A model generated the notes under the pieces. It had not been told where the DNA came from. It did no database searches and was given only the letters and a program-made list of their open reading frames with translations. A stretch of 34,052 nt of DNA from CAZXEU01 sp964639665 (lineage in GTDB: Bacteria > Bacteroidota > Rhodothermia > Rhodothermales > Bin80). Position numbers and translations under genes: made by a program. The stretch covers positions 1 to 34,052 of the forward strand of contig CAZXEU010000120.1 in NCBI GenBank assembly GCA_964639665.1, given 5' to 3'. Of this stretch, positions 23,663 to 32,827 are shown one piece after another. Position 1 is the first letter of the stretch. Each line of letters opens with the position of its first letter.

Positions 23663-25498
23663 ATGCGGTTCTTTCCTGGTGCCATCCCGAGCGTATTGGT
23701 GGCAGCGCTGGCTGCGCTATTGGCTTCACCCTCCGATGCCCAGTTGATCTGGACCTCGCCGCCGGGCAGGCATACCGCCCGCGTGAACTCCGTGGCGATT
23801 TCTCCCGACGGAAGGTTCGTAGCCTCCGGTTCCAGTGACGGGACCGTCAAGCTCTGGCATACGGCCACTGGATTGGAAGTGCGTACAATCGAGCACGGTC
23901 ACTGGGTAGCGGCCGTAGCGTTTTCTCCCGACGGTCTTCACGTGGCATCCGGGGGCTTTGACTTTACTGTCAGGTTATGGGAGGTGGCCACAGGAACGCA
24001 AGTGCGGCAATTAGATGCGGACGAACTGATACAGTCTGTGGCTTACTCGCCCGACGGTAGACACCTCGTCGCCGGCATGTCTGAGGGTGTAATAAAATTG
24101 TGGCATGTGGCCACCGGCGCGGAAGTAAGACAATTCACCGGTCACTCAATATGGGTGCGCTCTGTCGCGTACTCGTCTGATGGCAAGTACGTGGCGTCCG
24201 GGGCAGAAGATCGGACAGTGCGCATATGGGAAGCGGAAACGGGTGCAGAAGCGCGGAAATTCCGGCGTTTTTATTCCGGGCTGACCGCCGTGGCGTTTTC
24301 CCCGGATGGCAAGCGCGTGGCCTCGGCGGCGCAGCATCCTGACTACTCGATACGGCGGCGGGATGTGGCCACGGGTGCCGAATTGGAAAGCATCGGTCTT
24401 ACGGACACGGCCTGGTCGCTGGCGTACTTGCCCGACAGATTGCATCTGGCTGGCGCGATGACGGACGGTACCGTCCGATTGTGGAAGTTGACAACCGGGG
24501 AGGAGATTGCAAGACTTCAGGGCCACTCGGGCTGGATAGTATCCGTGGCAATCTCACGTGACGGCAAGTATCTGGTATCGGGCTCGCTCGAGAAATTCGT
24601 GCAGGTGTGGGATCTCGCCGCCGTGCTGGAAGGACGCGCGGGTGAAGCCCTGGCGCTAAACGGCACCGTCGACAACCAGACATTCACACAGGGCGCGGAT
24701 ATCGGAGTGGTGGCTCTTCCGGAGGCAGTCGGAGGGGCTGCGCCCTACGCGTATGCGCTGGAACCGGCACTGCCTCCAGGGCTCGTCTTCGATGATGCTG
24801 CGCAGGCAATAAGCGGCACGCCGGCAACTCCGACGGTCAGGACTGTCTATACGTATACGGTACAGGATTCCTTTGGCTCGGCGGACACCCTGCGGTTTGC
24901 TTTGCAGATCGTAGCCCAAGTTTCGTTTTCGGATGTGATTGCGGATCAATCGTTCCCGCGCGCACAGCCCATTGCACCTGTCTCGTTGCCCCAGGCCACG
25001 GGAGGCTTGGGGCCGGTCGCGTATACACTGGATCCAGGACTGCCGGAAGGACTGGCCTTTGATGCCACCACCCGCACCATGACCGGCACGCCGACGATGG
25101 TCACAAGTGGTTCCGTGGCGCACACTTACAAGGCAACCGATGCAAACGGATCCTCCGACAGTCTGATGTTCCACATAGTCGTTTACTCCCCGGTGGGCGC
25201 GGAGCAGGAGACCGTGCCGGCAAGGTTTAGGGCGCAAGGCAGCTATCCCAATCCATTTCGGGATCGCACCCGCATCATGTTTGACCTGCCGTGGCCAGCC
25301 CGCGTAACGGCGGAGGTGCTGGATGTCACCGGCCGCCGCGTAATCCGTGTGCCTGGCACGGATGTAGGCGCAGGATGGGAACAGGGTATAGAGATTTCCG
25401 GCGCGGACTTGCCATCGGGCCTGTATCTGTACCGACTGCGTGTTTCATCGCCCGTGGGCAGCGCAGTCCATTCGGGACGCTTCGTGCGAATCCGATGA
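23663..25498 (+). CDS. Secreted WD40 propeller / Ig-like / T9SS C-terminal domain protein (copy 2)
   Basis: A 611-residue paralog of the protein at 21533 and of identical length. The signal peptide (MRFFPGAIPSVLVAALAALLASPSDAQ) is followed by seven WD40 repeats (NSVAISPDGRFVASGSSDGTVKLW onwards; one blade has RRRDVATG in place of the usual LWD, a degenerate strand d). Two Ig-like domains (LPPGLVFDDAAQAISGTPA; LPEGLAFDATTRTMTGTPT) and a T9SS C-terminal domain (SYPNPFRDRTRIMFDLPWP onwards) complete it. Divergence is spread along the whole length. Most differences are in the propeller loops and the first Ig domain, while the C-terminal secretion signal is the best conserved. The gene has lost an intact barrel partner, so it must use another promoter or a partner elsewhere. 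Confidence 0.88.
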   Translation: MRFFPGAIPSVLVAALAALLASPSDAQLIWTSPPGRHTARVNSVAISPDGRFVASGSSDGTVKLWHTATGLEVRTIEHGHWVAAVAFSPDGLHVASGGFDFTVRLWEVATGTQVRQLDADELIQSVAYSPDGRHLVAGMSEGVIKLWHVATGAEVRQFTGHSIWVRSVAYSSDGKYVASGAEDRTVRIWEAETGAEARKFRRFYSGLTAVAFSPDGKRVASAAQHPDYSIRRRDVATGAELESIGLTDTAWSLAYLPDRLHLAGAMTDGTVRLWKLTTGEEIARLQGHSGWIVSVAISRDGKYLVSGSLEKFVQVWDLAAVLEGRAGEALALNGTVDNQTFTQGADIGVVALPEAVGGAAPYAYALEPALPPGLVFDDAAQAISGTPATPTVRTVYTYTVQDSFGSADTLRFALQIVAQVSFSDVIADQSFPRAQPIAPVSLPQATGGLGPVAYTLDPGLPEGLAFDATTRTMTGTPTMVTSGSVAHTYKATDANGSSDSLMFHIVVYSPVGAEQETVPARFRAQGSYPNPFRDRTRIMFDLPWPARVTAEVLDVTGRRVIRVPGTDVGAGWEQGIEISGADLPSGLYLYRLRVSSPVGSAVHSGRFVRIR

Positions 25499-25507
25499 GG
25501 GGCGGCG

Positions 25508-25530
25508 TGTGGGGCGCTGTGCGCCCCACA
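25508..25530 (+). terminator. Perfect 10-bp hairpin after the second WD40 gene
   Basis: TGTGGGGCGC, a three-base TGT loop, then GCGCCCCACA. The stem is perfect and starts ten bases after the TGA of the WD40 gene. No T-run follows (AAAGAG). It is the strongest hairpin in the window and probably ends or protects the transcript. Confidence 0.6.
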
Positions 25531-26714
25531 AAGAGAACTGCAGTTGCCGCATGCCGCCGCTACGAGCTAGAGGTGGCAGTGTAGCTTGATCGTATCCCCG
25601 TGCGCTTTCCTTCGGGCTACGGTTTCCGCGAAACATCGCACTCGGTGCCTCTGGATTTCCGAGATCGCATGCACAGGCCCGTGTTCTAATTCTTTTGTTG
25701 CCAGGCCAAGTACGCCGCTCCATGGCAAATGCCAGGGGACTCTTTCCCATTCTCGCGACAAGAAGGGAGCTGCCGCCTGCTGATTCACGACTGTCTTTCC
25801 TTTCGGATACTCCTATCCGCCATTTTGCCACAGTCCAGCTATGTGCCTACTGCGGACGCGCTGCTGAAGCTACACTACGGCTTCTTCGTGAACTGCGGAA
25901 TAGCCCGGACCGACTCATCTGCGTTGTGTGCAGCATTGAAGGAAAGCCGTCGCATGACGATAACCGGAAACTGCTCTTTCATGGACAGACTAAGTCACCG
26001 ATTGCGAGATCCTCTGCCAGACGGTCTTGCCTTCTCCCTGAATTCTGTGGCAATTCTTCCCGGCGGGGATGTTGTAAGCTGGGCCCCCAAGCTGGAGCCA
26101 CGAGGCTATATGCGGTACTTGCAAGACCGAAGTTCGGTCATTCAACAGGTCCGGTGTCCGCCGCAAATCCGTTGAACGGTATGCACTACAAGGGCGTGCA
26201 CAAAAGGTGTATCTTTCATTGCTTCAATTAATCTCCGTAATCGAACCGCAACTGAATCAGTCGAGACTGGGAGTCTTCGGACCATTGGACTGCGGATGGA
26301 TAAGCGTTCGTGGGTTTTCTCTTCGGCGGGCTATGTTCCGGACCGCATCAATAGTCGTTCGGAAGTCTGAATTGGACCACTTGCAAAGTTATTGCTGTCT
26401 CACTCAATCATGACGGACAGATTCTTGAACGGTCCGGGCTTACTCGCCCTGCGATATTTCTCGTGCGCCGTTGTGGCCTTGCGGCGATGCGGCGTGCGCA
26501 CCCCACCGTTGGTCAGATGGACGTGCATGCGCATGTCAGTGCCGCGTAGGAAACCGGCTCCGGTCAAGCCTTCCTTGGTGGGCCGCCGGCGAGGTCGCCG
26601 AAGTCTTGCAGTCGGCGAACGTCCGGCTAGAGAGTCAGGCATTGGGATCGGGGCTTCCGGCTTGGGAGATGGCCAGTTAGCCCCTGCACGAGTGTAAAGA
26701 CCGGCATTGTTGGA
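25531..26714. other. 1.2-kb spacer without a recognised gene
   Basis: Two overlapping plus-strand frames (25695-26231 and 25729-26175) are the longest. They have no Shine-Dalgarno, signal sequence or motif I know, and their residue composition is random-like. The stretch is more AT-rich than the flanking genes. It may be decayed DNA downstream of the cassette duplication. Confidence 0.4.
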
Positions 26715-28136
26715 ATGGACGGGCCCCGGAAGAGCGAATTGGCGATGACGCCTGAGGCAATGCGGCGGCTGGCGGCTCGCGCGACGGATGTCCTGGTCAA
26801 GCGCATCGGCGGCCTCGACGATGCCAAAGCGTGGGACGGCGAGTTTCGTGACGTGCTGGACCGACAGCTGGGCGGGCCGCCGCCGGAGGTTGGCCAGCCT
26901 GCCGAAGAGGTGCTGGAACTTGCGGTGCAGCAGGCCCTCCGGTACTCGGCACGCCTTGACCATCCCCGATTCTTTGGCTTTGTCCCGTCATCGCCCACAT
27001 GGCCGTCCGTGGTTGCAGACTTCCTGGCCACGGGCTACAACATCAATGCCTGCACCTGGCTCGTGTCGAGCGGGACCAGCCAGCTTGAACTCACGGTCAT
27101 AGACTGGATGCGCGAGTGGATTGGCTATCCGGAGTCCGGGGGCGGGCTCTTAACGAGCGGTGGTTCGGCGGCCAGCGTCGAGGCCATGGCGGCCGCGCGG
27201 GAGGCAGCCGGGCATCCCGAGCACGGCGCCGTGTACATGAGCGATCAGAGCCACGGTGCCTTGAAGCGGGCGGCCTTTATTGCCGGCGTGCGCCGGGAGC
27301 ACATCCGCCTGGTGCCCTCCGATGATGAATTCCGGATCGACCTGGACGCATTGAAGCGCCAGATTGCGCGCGACCGCGCCGCCGGGTTGCAGCCCCTGGC
27401 CGTATGTGCCAATGCGGGAACGTCCAGCACGGGCTCTGTCGACCCCTTGGCAGCGATGGCGGATCTGTGCGAGCGGGAGGGCGTCTGGTTGCACGCAGAC
27501 GCGGCATATGGCGGTTTCGCCCTGGTGACGCAACGCGGGAGGGAGTTGCTAAAAGGGATTGAGCGAGCGGATTCCGTGGGCATGGACGCGCACAAGTGGT
27601 TCTTTCAGCCGTACGAGGCAGGAGCGCTCATTGTGAAGGACAATCGGCTTCTAGAAAACGCATATACCATCGGCAACGATGTCCTGCAGGACACGGTATG
27701 GGGTGCAAATCATCCCAATTTTGCCGACCGGGGCCAACAACTGAGCCGCGCGGCGCGCGCGCTGAAGATCTGGATGTCCGTGCGGACGTTCGGCATGGCA
27801 AGGTTTCGGGCTGCGATTAACCAGGGGCTGGACCTGGCATGCCGCGCCGCGGCTTACATCGACGAGTCTCCACTGCTTGAATTGATGACACCGGTGACGC
27901 TGAGTATCGTGTGCTTTCGGGTAAATCCGGCCGCCGAAGACTACGACGAGGAAGCCCTGGAGAAGCTCAATCGAAAGGTGCTGGCACATGTCTTCTGGGG
28001 CGATTTGGCCTTCCTCTCGTCCACGTCGCTCAAGGGCGTATTCTGTCTGCGGATGTGCATCCTGAACCACAACACGACGTGGGATGATGTGCAGAGGACG
28101 CTCGAGTCCATTTCGGACATCGGCCGGGAGGAGTAA
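26715..28136 (+). CDS. PLP-dependent group II (aromatic-L-amino-acid type) decarboxylase
   Basis: The 473-residue enzyme belongs to the group II pyridoxal-phosphate decarboxylases that turn aromatic amino acids (or glutamate, histidine in other branches) into amines. Visible motifs are HPRFFGFVPSSPTWPSVVADFL near the substrate entry (83-104), GGLLTSGGSAASVEAM (143-158), SDQSHGALKRAA with the PLP-stacking His180, HADAAYGG with Asp262 and DAHKWFFQPYEAG with PLP Lys294. Aromatic decarboxylase-like enzymes best fit the HPRFFGF and DAHKW patterns. Substrate specificity cannot be decided. It is a lone gene, with a downstream hairpin at 28268-28291. The start at 26715 is the first ATG, and ATG 26745 is possible. 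Confidence 0.9.
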   Translation: MDGPRKSELAMTPEAMRRLAARATDVLVKRIGGLDDAKAWDGEFRDVLDRQLGGPPPEVGQPAEEVLELAVQQALRYSARLDHPRFFGFVPSSPTWPSVVADFLATGYNINACTWLVSSGTSQLELTVIDWMREWIGYPESGGGLLTSGGSAASVEAMAAAREAAGHPEHGAVYMSDQSHGALKRAAFIAGVRREHIRLVPSDDEFRIDLDALKRQIARDRAAGLQPLAVCANAGTSSTGSVDPLAAMADLCEREGVWLHADAAYGGFALVTQRGRELLKGIERADSVGMDAHKWFFQPYEAGALIVKDNRLLENAYTIGNDVLQDTVWGANHPNFADRGQQLSRAARALKIWMSVRTFGMARFRAAINQGLDLACRAAAYIDESPLLELMTPVTLSIVCFRVNPAAEDYDEEALEKLNRKVLAHVFWGDLAFLSSTSLKGVFCLRMCILNHNTTWDDVQRTLESISDIGREE

Positions 28137-28858
28137 TCTCTCGAGGCGTCGTACTCGGGAACTGGGGCTTTTTCGCCTTCGGGCACGGCGCGGCACCGAT
28201 CGATATTTCGCTCGGGTAACGATTCCGAAACGCGCTGCGCCGCTTGCTGATGCCAGACTGGCCCAGCCTGGTGCCCCTCGGGAGGCACCAGCGTTCCCGC
28301 CATCGCGAGGTTTACCCTGCAGCCAAATGCCCTGACTGAAGAACTCGGATTCGCCTGATCTGCAGGGATTCCGTGCGTGCAAGATTCAGGATGGGTGAGG
28401 CGGGTATTCAAGGACCGGAAGCGTCGTGCGATTCCGGTCAGCAGATGCATGTGACGCAGACGGGAGCAAAATGCGAGGAGGCCCTGCCGTCTGCGGGCCG
28501 CTTCTGCGTGCAAGCTGGAATCGAATCGCTTGCCCGTTTGCAATCCGGAACCGTTCTGCGGACGGCGTATCGGCAGTCGCCCGAGACCGCCGGAGCAGTC
28601 CAGTCCCCCGAACCTTCAATGCGCCGTGTTCGCATGCTGCGTTGTGGCGGTGGCTCTTGCGCTATCCGTGTCGCCTTGCTGGATGGACAGGCACTGCCAT
28701 TGGCGGCCAGGGGTGGGTCGACGAAGCGGCAAACTGAAAGCCGCTACGCGCGCAATGCCGGCGCGGGTGTTTCCAAATCGCAATATCGCGGTCGCAAAGG
28801 CAGACCCGTGGCGTGTGCCGGGGCCAGTTCGAATTCCGTCAGGCTGTTATGCAGGAGA
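28137..28858. other. Convergent spacer with one hairpin
   Basis: Between the 3' ends of the decarboxylase (plus) and the amidase (minus). The perfect 8-bp hairpin CTGGTGCC/GGCACCAG at 28268-28291 could serve as a two-way terminator. A plus-strand open frame through the region runs antisense into the amidase and is not supported as a gene. Confidence 0.45.
28268..28291. terminator. 8-bp hairpin in the convergent spacer
   Basis: CTGGTGCC pairs with GGCACCAG around an eight-base loop. It lies 131 bp past the decarboxylase stop. There is no adjacent T-run, so the terminator call is weak. Confidence 0.35.
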
Positions 28859-30238
28859 CTACGGTATTGGCAATCCCACAGGTACGGCCCATTGCAATTC
28901 GCGGGCGATGGCCAGCACCTGTGCCTCTCCAAAAGGCGGTCCAACGACCTGCATGCCGACGGGCAGCCCGAGTGCGTCCAGCCCGCACGGCACGCTTGCT
29001 ACGGGCAGCCCCGTAAGCGAGAGCACGGAAGTGGGCGCAAGCCAGTCGTAGTAGGTCTGCATCGTACGGCCGGCTACCTGGCGCGGATAGTCCTCATCTA
29101 CCGGAAACGGGCTCACGGCCATGCACGGGGTAAGCAAGGCGTCATGTCGCTCGAAAAAGTCGCGGAAGCGGAGCCAGATTCTGGAGCGTGCACCTTCCGC
29201 GCGCGCAAGATCCTTCGCACGGGTCTTCAGCGCCGACCGAATGTTGCCCGACAGATTCTCTCCCAGTTCGTCCAGCCGGCTCAGGTGCCCGTAGTGGGTG
29301 GCAAGGAGGCTGTGGCCGCGGAGCGCCCGGAAGGCAGGCCTCGCGTATGACAGGTCCATGCGCACCTCTTCTACCTGGCACCCCGACTGCACAAGCTCCA
29401 TGGCAGCGCTTCGGCAAGCCCGCTCGATGTCCGGCTGTATTCCGATACCGGCAGTATCCGCGCAGTAGGCCAGGCGCATTCCGGCTCGCACATCCGATAG
29501 GAATCGGCGCTCACCGTTCGGCTGATACACGGGGCTCTCTGCGCTCGGCCCGCTCGTCGCGCCAAGAAACAGCGCCACGTCGTCCGCCGTGCGGCCCATG
29601 CCGCCCGCTACAGAAATTCGGTCCCACAGGTGGGCGGCCGGTGCCGCCGGAACGAGGCCCGGCGAGGGGCGGAGGCCGACCACGCCGCAGTAGGAAGCAG
29701 GAATGCGAAGCGATCCGCCCAGGTCGGTGCCGTCGGCCAGGGCGATCATGCCGCAGGCCAGGGCGGCTGCGCCGCCACCGGTTGAGCCTCCCGGCGTGCG
29801 GCTTGTGTCCCAGGGATTGCGTGTGGGACCGAAGAGTTCATTGGTGGTGGTGCCGCCTACGGCGAAGGCCGGCACGTTCGTCTTGCCCAGCACGAGGGCG
29901 CCGGCAGCCCGCAATCGCTGTACTACGACGGCATCCGCCGCGGGGATGTGGTTCCTGTATAGCCGTGAGCCGTATGTCGTGCGAAGCCCTGCCGTTGGTG
30001 TGGTGTCCTTGACGCCGACAGGCAGGCCATACAGTAGGCCCTGGCTATCGCCACTGCTTTCCAGCGCGCGAGCCTCATCCAGCAGGCGCTCGTTGAGCGT
30101 AACCATGGCATTGATGCCGCGGTTCAGCTCTTCCACGCGGCCAAGGCAGGCCTCGGCTACTTCCACCGGCGATATTTCGCGGCGCCGGAGGAGTTTGAGC
30201 AGCGCCGTGGCGGGCAGCAGGGCGAGATCGCCGTGCAT
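28859..30238 (-). CDS. Amidase signature family enzyme
   Basis: The 459-residue protein has the complete amidase-signature Ser-cisSer-Lys triad: Lys77 in GLPVGVKDTT, cis-Ser152 in TPGGSTGGGAAALA and nucleophile Ser176 in DLGGSLRIPASYCGVVGLRPS. Such enzymes hydrolyse carboxylic amides. The GatA branch is possible, but the sequence lacks GatB/GatC neighbours and reads more like a stand-alone amidase. Its ATG overlaps the stop of ricT by one base (TAATG), so the two are co-translated. There is no signal peptide, so it is cytoplasmic. The physiological amide is unknown. Confidence 0.9.
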   Translation of the reverse strand: MHGDLALLPATALLKLLRRREISPVEVAEACLGRVEELNRGINAMVTLNERLLDEARALESSGDSQGLLYGLPVGVKDTTPTAGLRTTYGSRLYRNHIPAADAVVVQRLRAAGALVLGKTNVPAFAVGGTTTNELFGPTRNPWDTSRTPGGSTGGGAAALACGMIALADGTDLGGSLRIPASYCGVVGLRPSPGLVPAAPAAHLWDRISVAGGMGRTADDVALFLGATSGPSAESPVYQPNGERRFLSDVRAGMRLAYCADTAGIGIQPDIERACRSAAMELVQSGCQVEEVRMDLSYARPAFRALRGHSLLATHYGHLSRLDELGENLSGNIRSALKTRAKDLARAEGARSRIWLRFRDFFERHDALLTPCMAVSPFPVDEDYPRQVAGRTMQTYYDWLAPTSVLSLTGLPVASVPCGLDALGLPVGMQVVGPPFGEAQVLAIARELQWAVPVGLPIP

Positions 30239-31221
30239 TACTTCTTTTTCCTTCCTCCCTTGCGGCGGGAGGTCGAATGAGCTCGCTTGCCGCTGCCCTG
30301 CTGCGCACGCACCGATTCCAGCGTCATCTCCTGAGCATGGCCATCGGGATACTGAAGCCAGATCCGGTCCGTGAATATATCCACCTTGTCGACCTTGCCG
30401 GTCCCGCGCTCTGTGGTAACCTTTGTGCCGAGCTTGGGGAAGTTTGCGAGCAGCTCCATGTACTGCTCAAGCTCATAATTGAGGCAGCATTTCAGGCGGC
30501 CGCACTGTCCCATGAGGCGGGCGGGGTTAAGCGGCAGGCTCTGCTTCTTGGCTGCCCGCGTAGTGACAACCTTGAATTCCGTAAGCCAGGTGGAGCAGCA
30601 CAGCTCCCGTCCGCAGGAGCCGATGCCGCCGATGCGAGCGGCCTCTTCCCGGGGCTTTACCGCTCGCAGGTCGACGCGGGTCCGGAATCGCCGGGCCAAG
30701 TCCCGCACCAGCTGCCGGAAATCGACGCGGCGCTCCGCCGAGAAATAGAAGGTGAGGCGCCGCCGGTCAAACTGCCATTCGGCATCCACCATCTTCAATT
30801 CGAGTTCGAGCCGCCGGGCCGCAGCCCGGCCATCGCGCAGGGCTTTCTTTTCTGCCGCACGGTTCGATTCGTGTCGCTCGATATCCCGCACCGTGGCCGA
30901 GCGAATCACGCTCATCAACTCCGCGGTCGTGGGGTCCCCTTTGTACTGGCGCCGAACGAGTTCGCCCGTCATGGTCACGTAGCCGAAATCGATGCCCTTG
31001 GCGGCACCCACAACCACGTAATCCCCGGACTGAATGGGCAGATCTCGCGAATTCCGAAAGGTGCTCTTGCGTCGTCCTTTGAATGCAACCTGCACAAGCT
31101 CGAAGGAAGGAGAGGTCGGGACTGCAGGCGGCAGCCAGTCGTGCACCGCCACCATGGGGCAGCTGCTGCAGCCAGAACTGCAACCGCATCCGCCACCGGT
31201 GCTACACGATCCGCATCCCAT
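30238..31221 (-). CDS. ricT: PSP1/RicT-family protein with Cys-rich N-terminus
   Basis: A 327-residue PSP1-domain protein. Residues 1-21 are a striking Gly/Cys cluster with Cys3, 6, 12, 14, 18 and 21. The PSP1 core follows (about 38-260), with IDFGYVTMTGELV and the conserved Cys sites GIGSCGRELCC (199-209) and MGQCGRLKCCLNYE (237-250). The C-terminus (about 262-327) has a small beta domain and ends in a Lys/Arg-rich tail. RicT in Bacillus is part of an Fe-S-containing RicAFT complex that affects RNA processing, while the role in Bacteroidota is not settled. It is coupled to the amidase at its 3' end. It lies 2.2 kb from holB, its usual upstream neighbour, with a chitinase gene in between. Confidence 0.9.
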   Translation of the reverse strand: MGCGSCSTGGGCGCSSGCSSCPMVAVHDWLPPAVPTSPSFELVQVAFKGRRKSTFRNSRDLPIQSGDYVVVGAAKGIDFGYVTMTGELVRRQYKGDPTTAELMSVIRSATVRDIERHESNRAAEKKALRDGRAAARRLELELKMVDAEWQFDRRRLTFYFSAERRVDFRQLVRDLARRFRTRVDLRAVKPREEAARIGGIGSCGRELCCSTWLTEFKVVTTRAAKKQSLPLNPARLMGQCGRLKCCLNYELEQYMELLANFPKLGTKVTTERGTGKVDKVDIFTDRIWLQYPDGHAQEMTLESVRAQQGSGKRAHSTSRRKGGRKKK

Positions 31222-31783
31222 GTATCAGGCGTCTTGCCAACAATTGCGGGCGATTGAGGCTCGGGCTCGCCCGCAAGTTGTCCTTCCAAATAGGACCAAG
31301 TGCGGTTTTTACACGCTTGCAATGCGTCGGATTCCATTGAATTGCCAAGAGCGTACCACGAATGAATGCGCAAGTTGGGCAGGACTTTACTGTCCGGCAG
31401 CCATGCAATTCAGTAGATGGAAGGAGACACCTTGAATTCCGATGGATAGGAGGCAATAGTATATAGTCTCGCTTTTACCCGATTCCAAATATCGCCTGTC
31501 GCAACCTGTATGGCACCTGACAGGCAAAGCGAGGCTGAGTGACCGCTGATAGTTGCGAAACAGTCACGATTGCCACACCATACCAACATGGTCCTTGCAT
31601 CTCAAGGCAGGGCACTACGCCATTCTACTGCTGAGCATATGGGCGACTCAATAAACTTGTGCTGAGCGCAAATCAGAGGCGCTTGAGATCTTGGCCAGTA
31701 CAAAACATGCCAGTTAGTTGTAAGGTTAGATGCAGAAATCAAGCGGACATCCAAAGGCATCAAAATGCGGTCCCGCACCACGC
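31222..31783. other. Divergent intergenic region between ricT and the chitinase-like gene
   Basis: The region should hold the promoters of ricT (minus) and the GH18 gene (plus), and it is AT-richer than its neighbours. A 7-bp inverted repeat GCCTGTC/GACAGGC at 31494-31525 is present. No coding region is supported. Confidence 0.45.
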
Positions 31784-32827
31784 ATGCGAGATAGGAAGCT
31801 AGGATTCACTATTGCCCTCCTTCTCGCTAGTATTGGCTGTTCGCCAGTCATGGAGCCGGGCGCTCAGCCAGGCTGCGCCGGCACTTTCGAGGGCAAGAAT
31901 TACGCGCATCACGTGATTGGCTTCTATCCTGCTTACAAGCATGCCGTGACGCCCGTCGCAAAAATCCGGTGGGAGATGCTCACGCGAGTGATTTACGCTT
32001 TTGCCATCCCGCTTGCCGACGGTTCGCTTGATACTACCCGGTTGACACAAGTCGGCGAATTGGCGTCCACTGCGCATGCGCACGGAGTAGAGGTCTACGT
32101 ATCCATTGGAGGCGGAGGCGGTTCTGAGGGGTTTCCTGCCTTGGCCGCAAACGGGGATACGCGCAGGAATTTCGTGGAGACGGTCAGCCAATACCTTGAG
32201 ACGCACTGCCTGGACGGAGTTGACATCGACTGGGAGCACTGGACCAAGGACAATGCCAACATGCCGGTCGCCTCGGAAAAGGCGGGTTTGGTCAACTTGC
32301 TGCAGGAGCTCCGGGATGCATTGGACGGCCCGGGGATATCGCTAGATGTCTACCCCGGGGACTGGTTCGGTCGGCACTACGAAGACGTGCATCCGCTCGT
32401 GGACTACGTGCATGTGATGGGCTACGACTTCTCCGGACCATGGTCCGCGCCGGGTCCGCATTCTTCATTCGAACAAGCCATCGGTTCGGGATCCGCAGTC
32501 TCCTCGACAGGTCTAGCATACTGGACGAACTACCGCAATTGGCCGAAGACCAAGATCGTGCTTGGCGTGCCGTTCTACGGCCGGGATTTCGACGACCGAG
32601 GAGGCGCGGGCGTTGCCTATCGGGACATCATTGCACGTAATCCTGACGCCATGAATATGGACCGGGTTGCGAATATCTATTACAACGGCGTAAAGACGAT
32701 CACCGACAAGGCACGGTACGCAGTTGACAATGGCTTCCCCGGAATTATGATTTGGGAAATCGCGCAGGATACGCAAGATTCGGCGACGAGCCTGTTATAT
32801 GCTATTGATGCCGTAGCAAACCCCTGA
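31784..32827 (+). CDS. Glycoside hydrolase family 18 (chitinase-like) lipoprotein
   Basis: The 347-residue protein has the GH18 catalytic motif DGVDIDWE at 144-151 with Glu151 as the proton donor. It also has the SIGGGGGSEGF loop (107-117), a later YDFSGPW substrate-pocket segment and GVPFYGRDF. It should hydrolyse beta-1,4-linked N-acetylglucosamine polymers such as chitin, or related glycans. The ATG at 31784 was chosen because it starts a signal peptide (MRDRKLGFTIALLLASIGC) ending in a lipobox-like site with Cys19, although Ser in place of Leu/Val/Ile at position -3 makes the lipobox imperfect. An ATG at 31730 would put 18 polar residues before the signal. It lies between ricT and holB on the opposite strand, a sign of insertion. 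There is no chitin-binding domain. Confidence 0.9.
   Translation: MRDRKLGFTIALLLASIGCSPVMEPGAQPGCAGTFEGKNYAHHVIGFYPAYKHAVTPVAKIRWEMLTRVIYAFAIPLADGSLDTTRLTQVGELASTAHAHGVEVYVSIGGGGGSEGFPALAANGDTRRNFVETVSQYLETHCLDGVDIDWEHWTKDNANMPVASEKAGLVNLLQELRDALDGPGISLDVYPGDWFGRHYEDVHPLVDYVHVMGYDFSGPWSAPGPHSSFEQAIGSGSAVSSTGLAYWTNYRNWPKTKIVLGVPFYGRDFDDRGGAGVAYRDIIARNPDAMNMDRVANIYYNGVKTITDKARYAVDNGFPGIMIWEIAQDTQDSATSLLYAIDAVANP

Noticed and set aside
25695..26231. Two overlapping plus-strand ORFs after the WD40 gene
   Set aside because: No ribosome binding site, motif or signal peptide. Two overlapping frames of similar length argue for chance openings.
28373..29350. 325-codon plus-strand frame across the spacer and the amidase 3' end
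   Set aside because: Half of it is antisense to the amidase, and the remainder has no motif and an Arg/Ser/Gly-rich chance-like composition.
30277..31257. Long plus-strand frame opposite ricT
   Set aside because: Antisense shadow of a gene with all PSP1 motifs, with no motif of its own.
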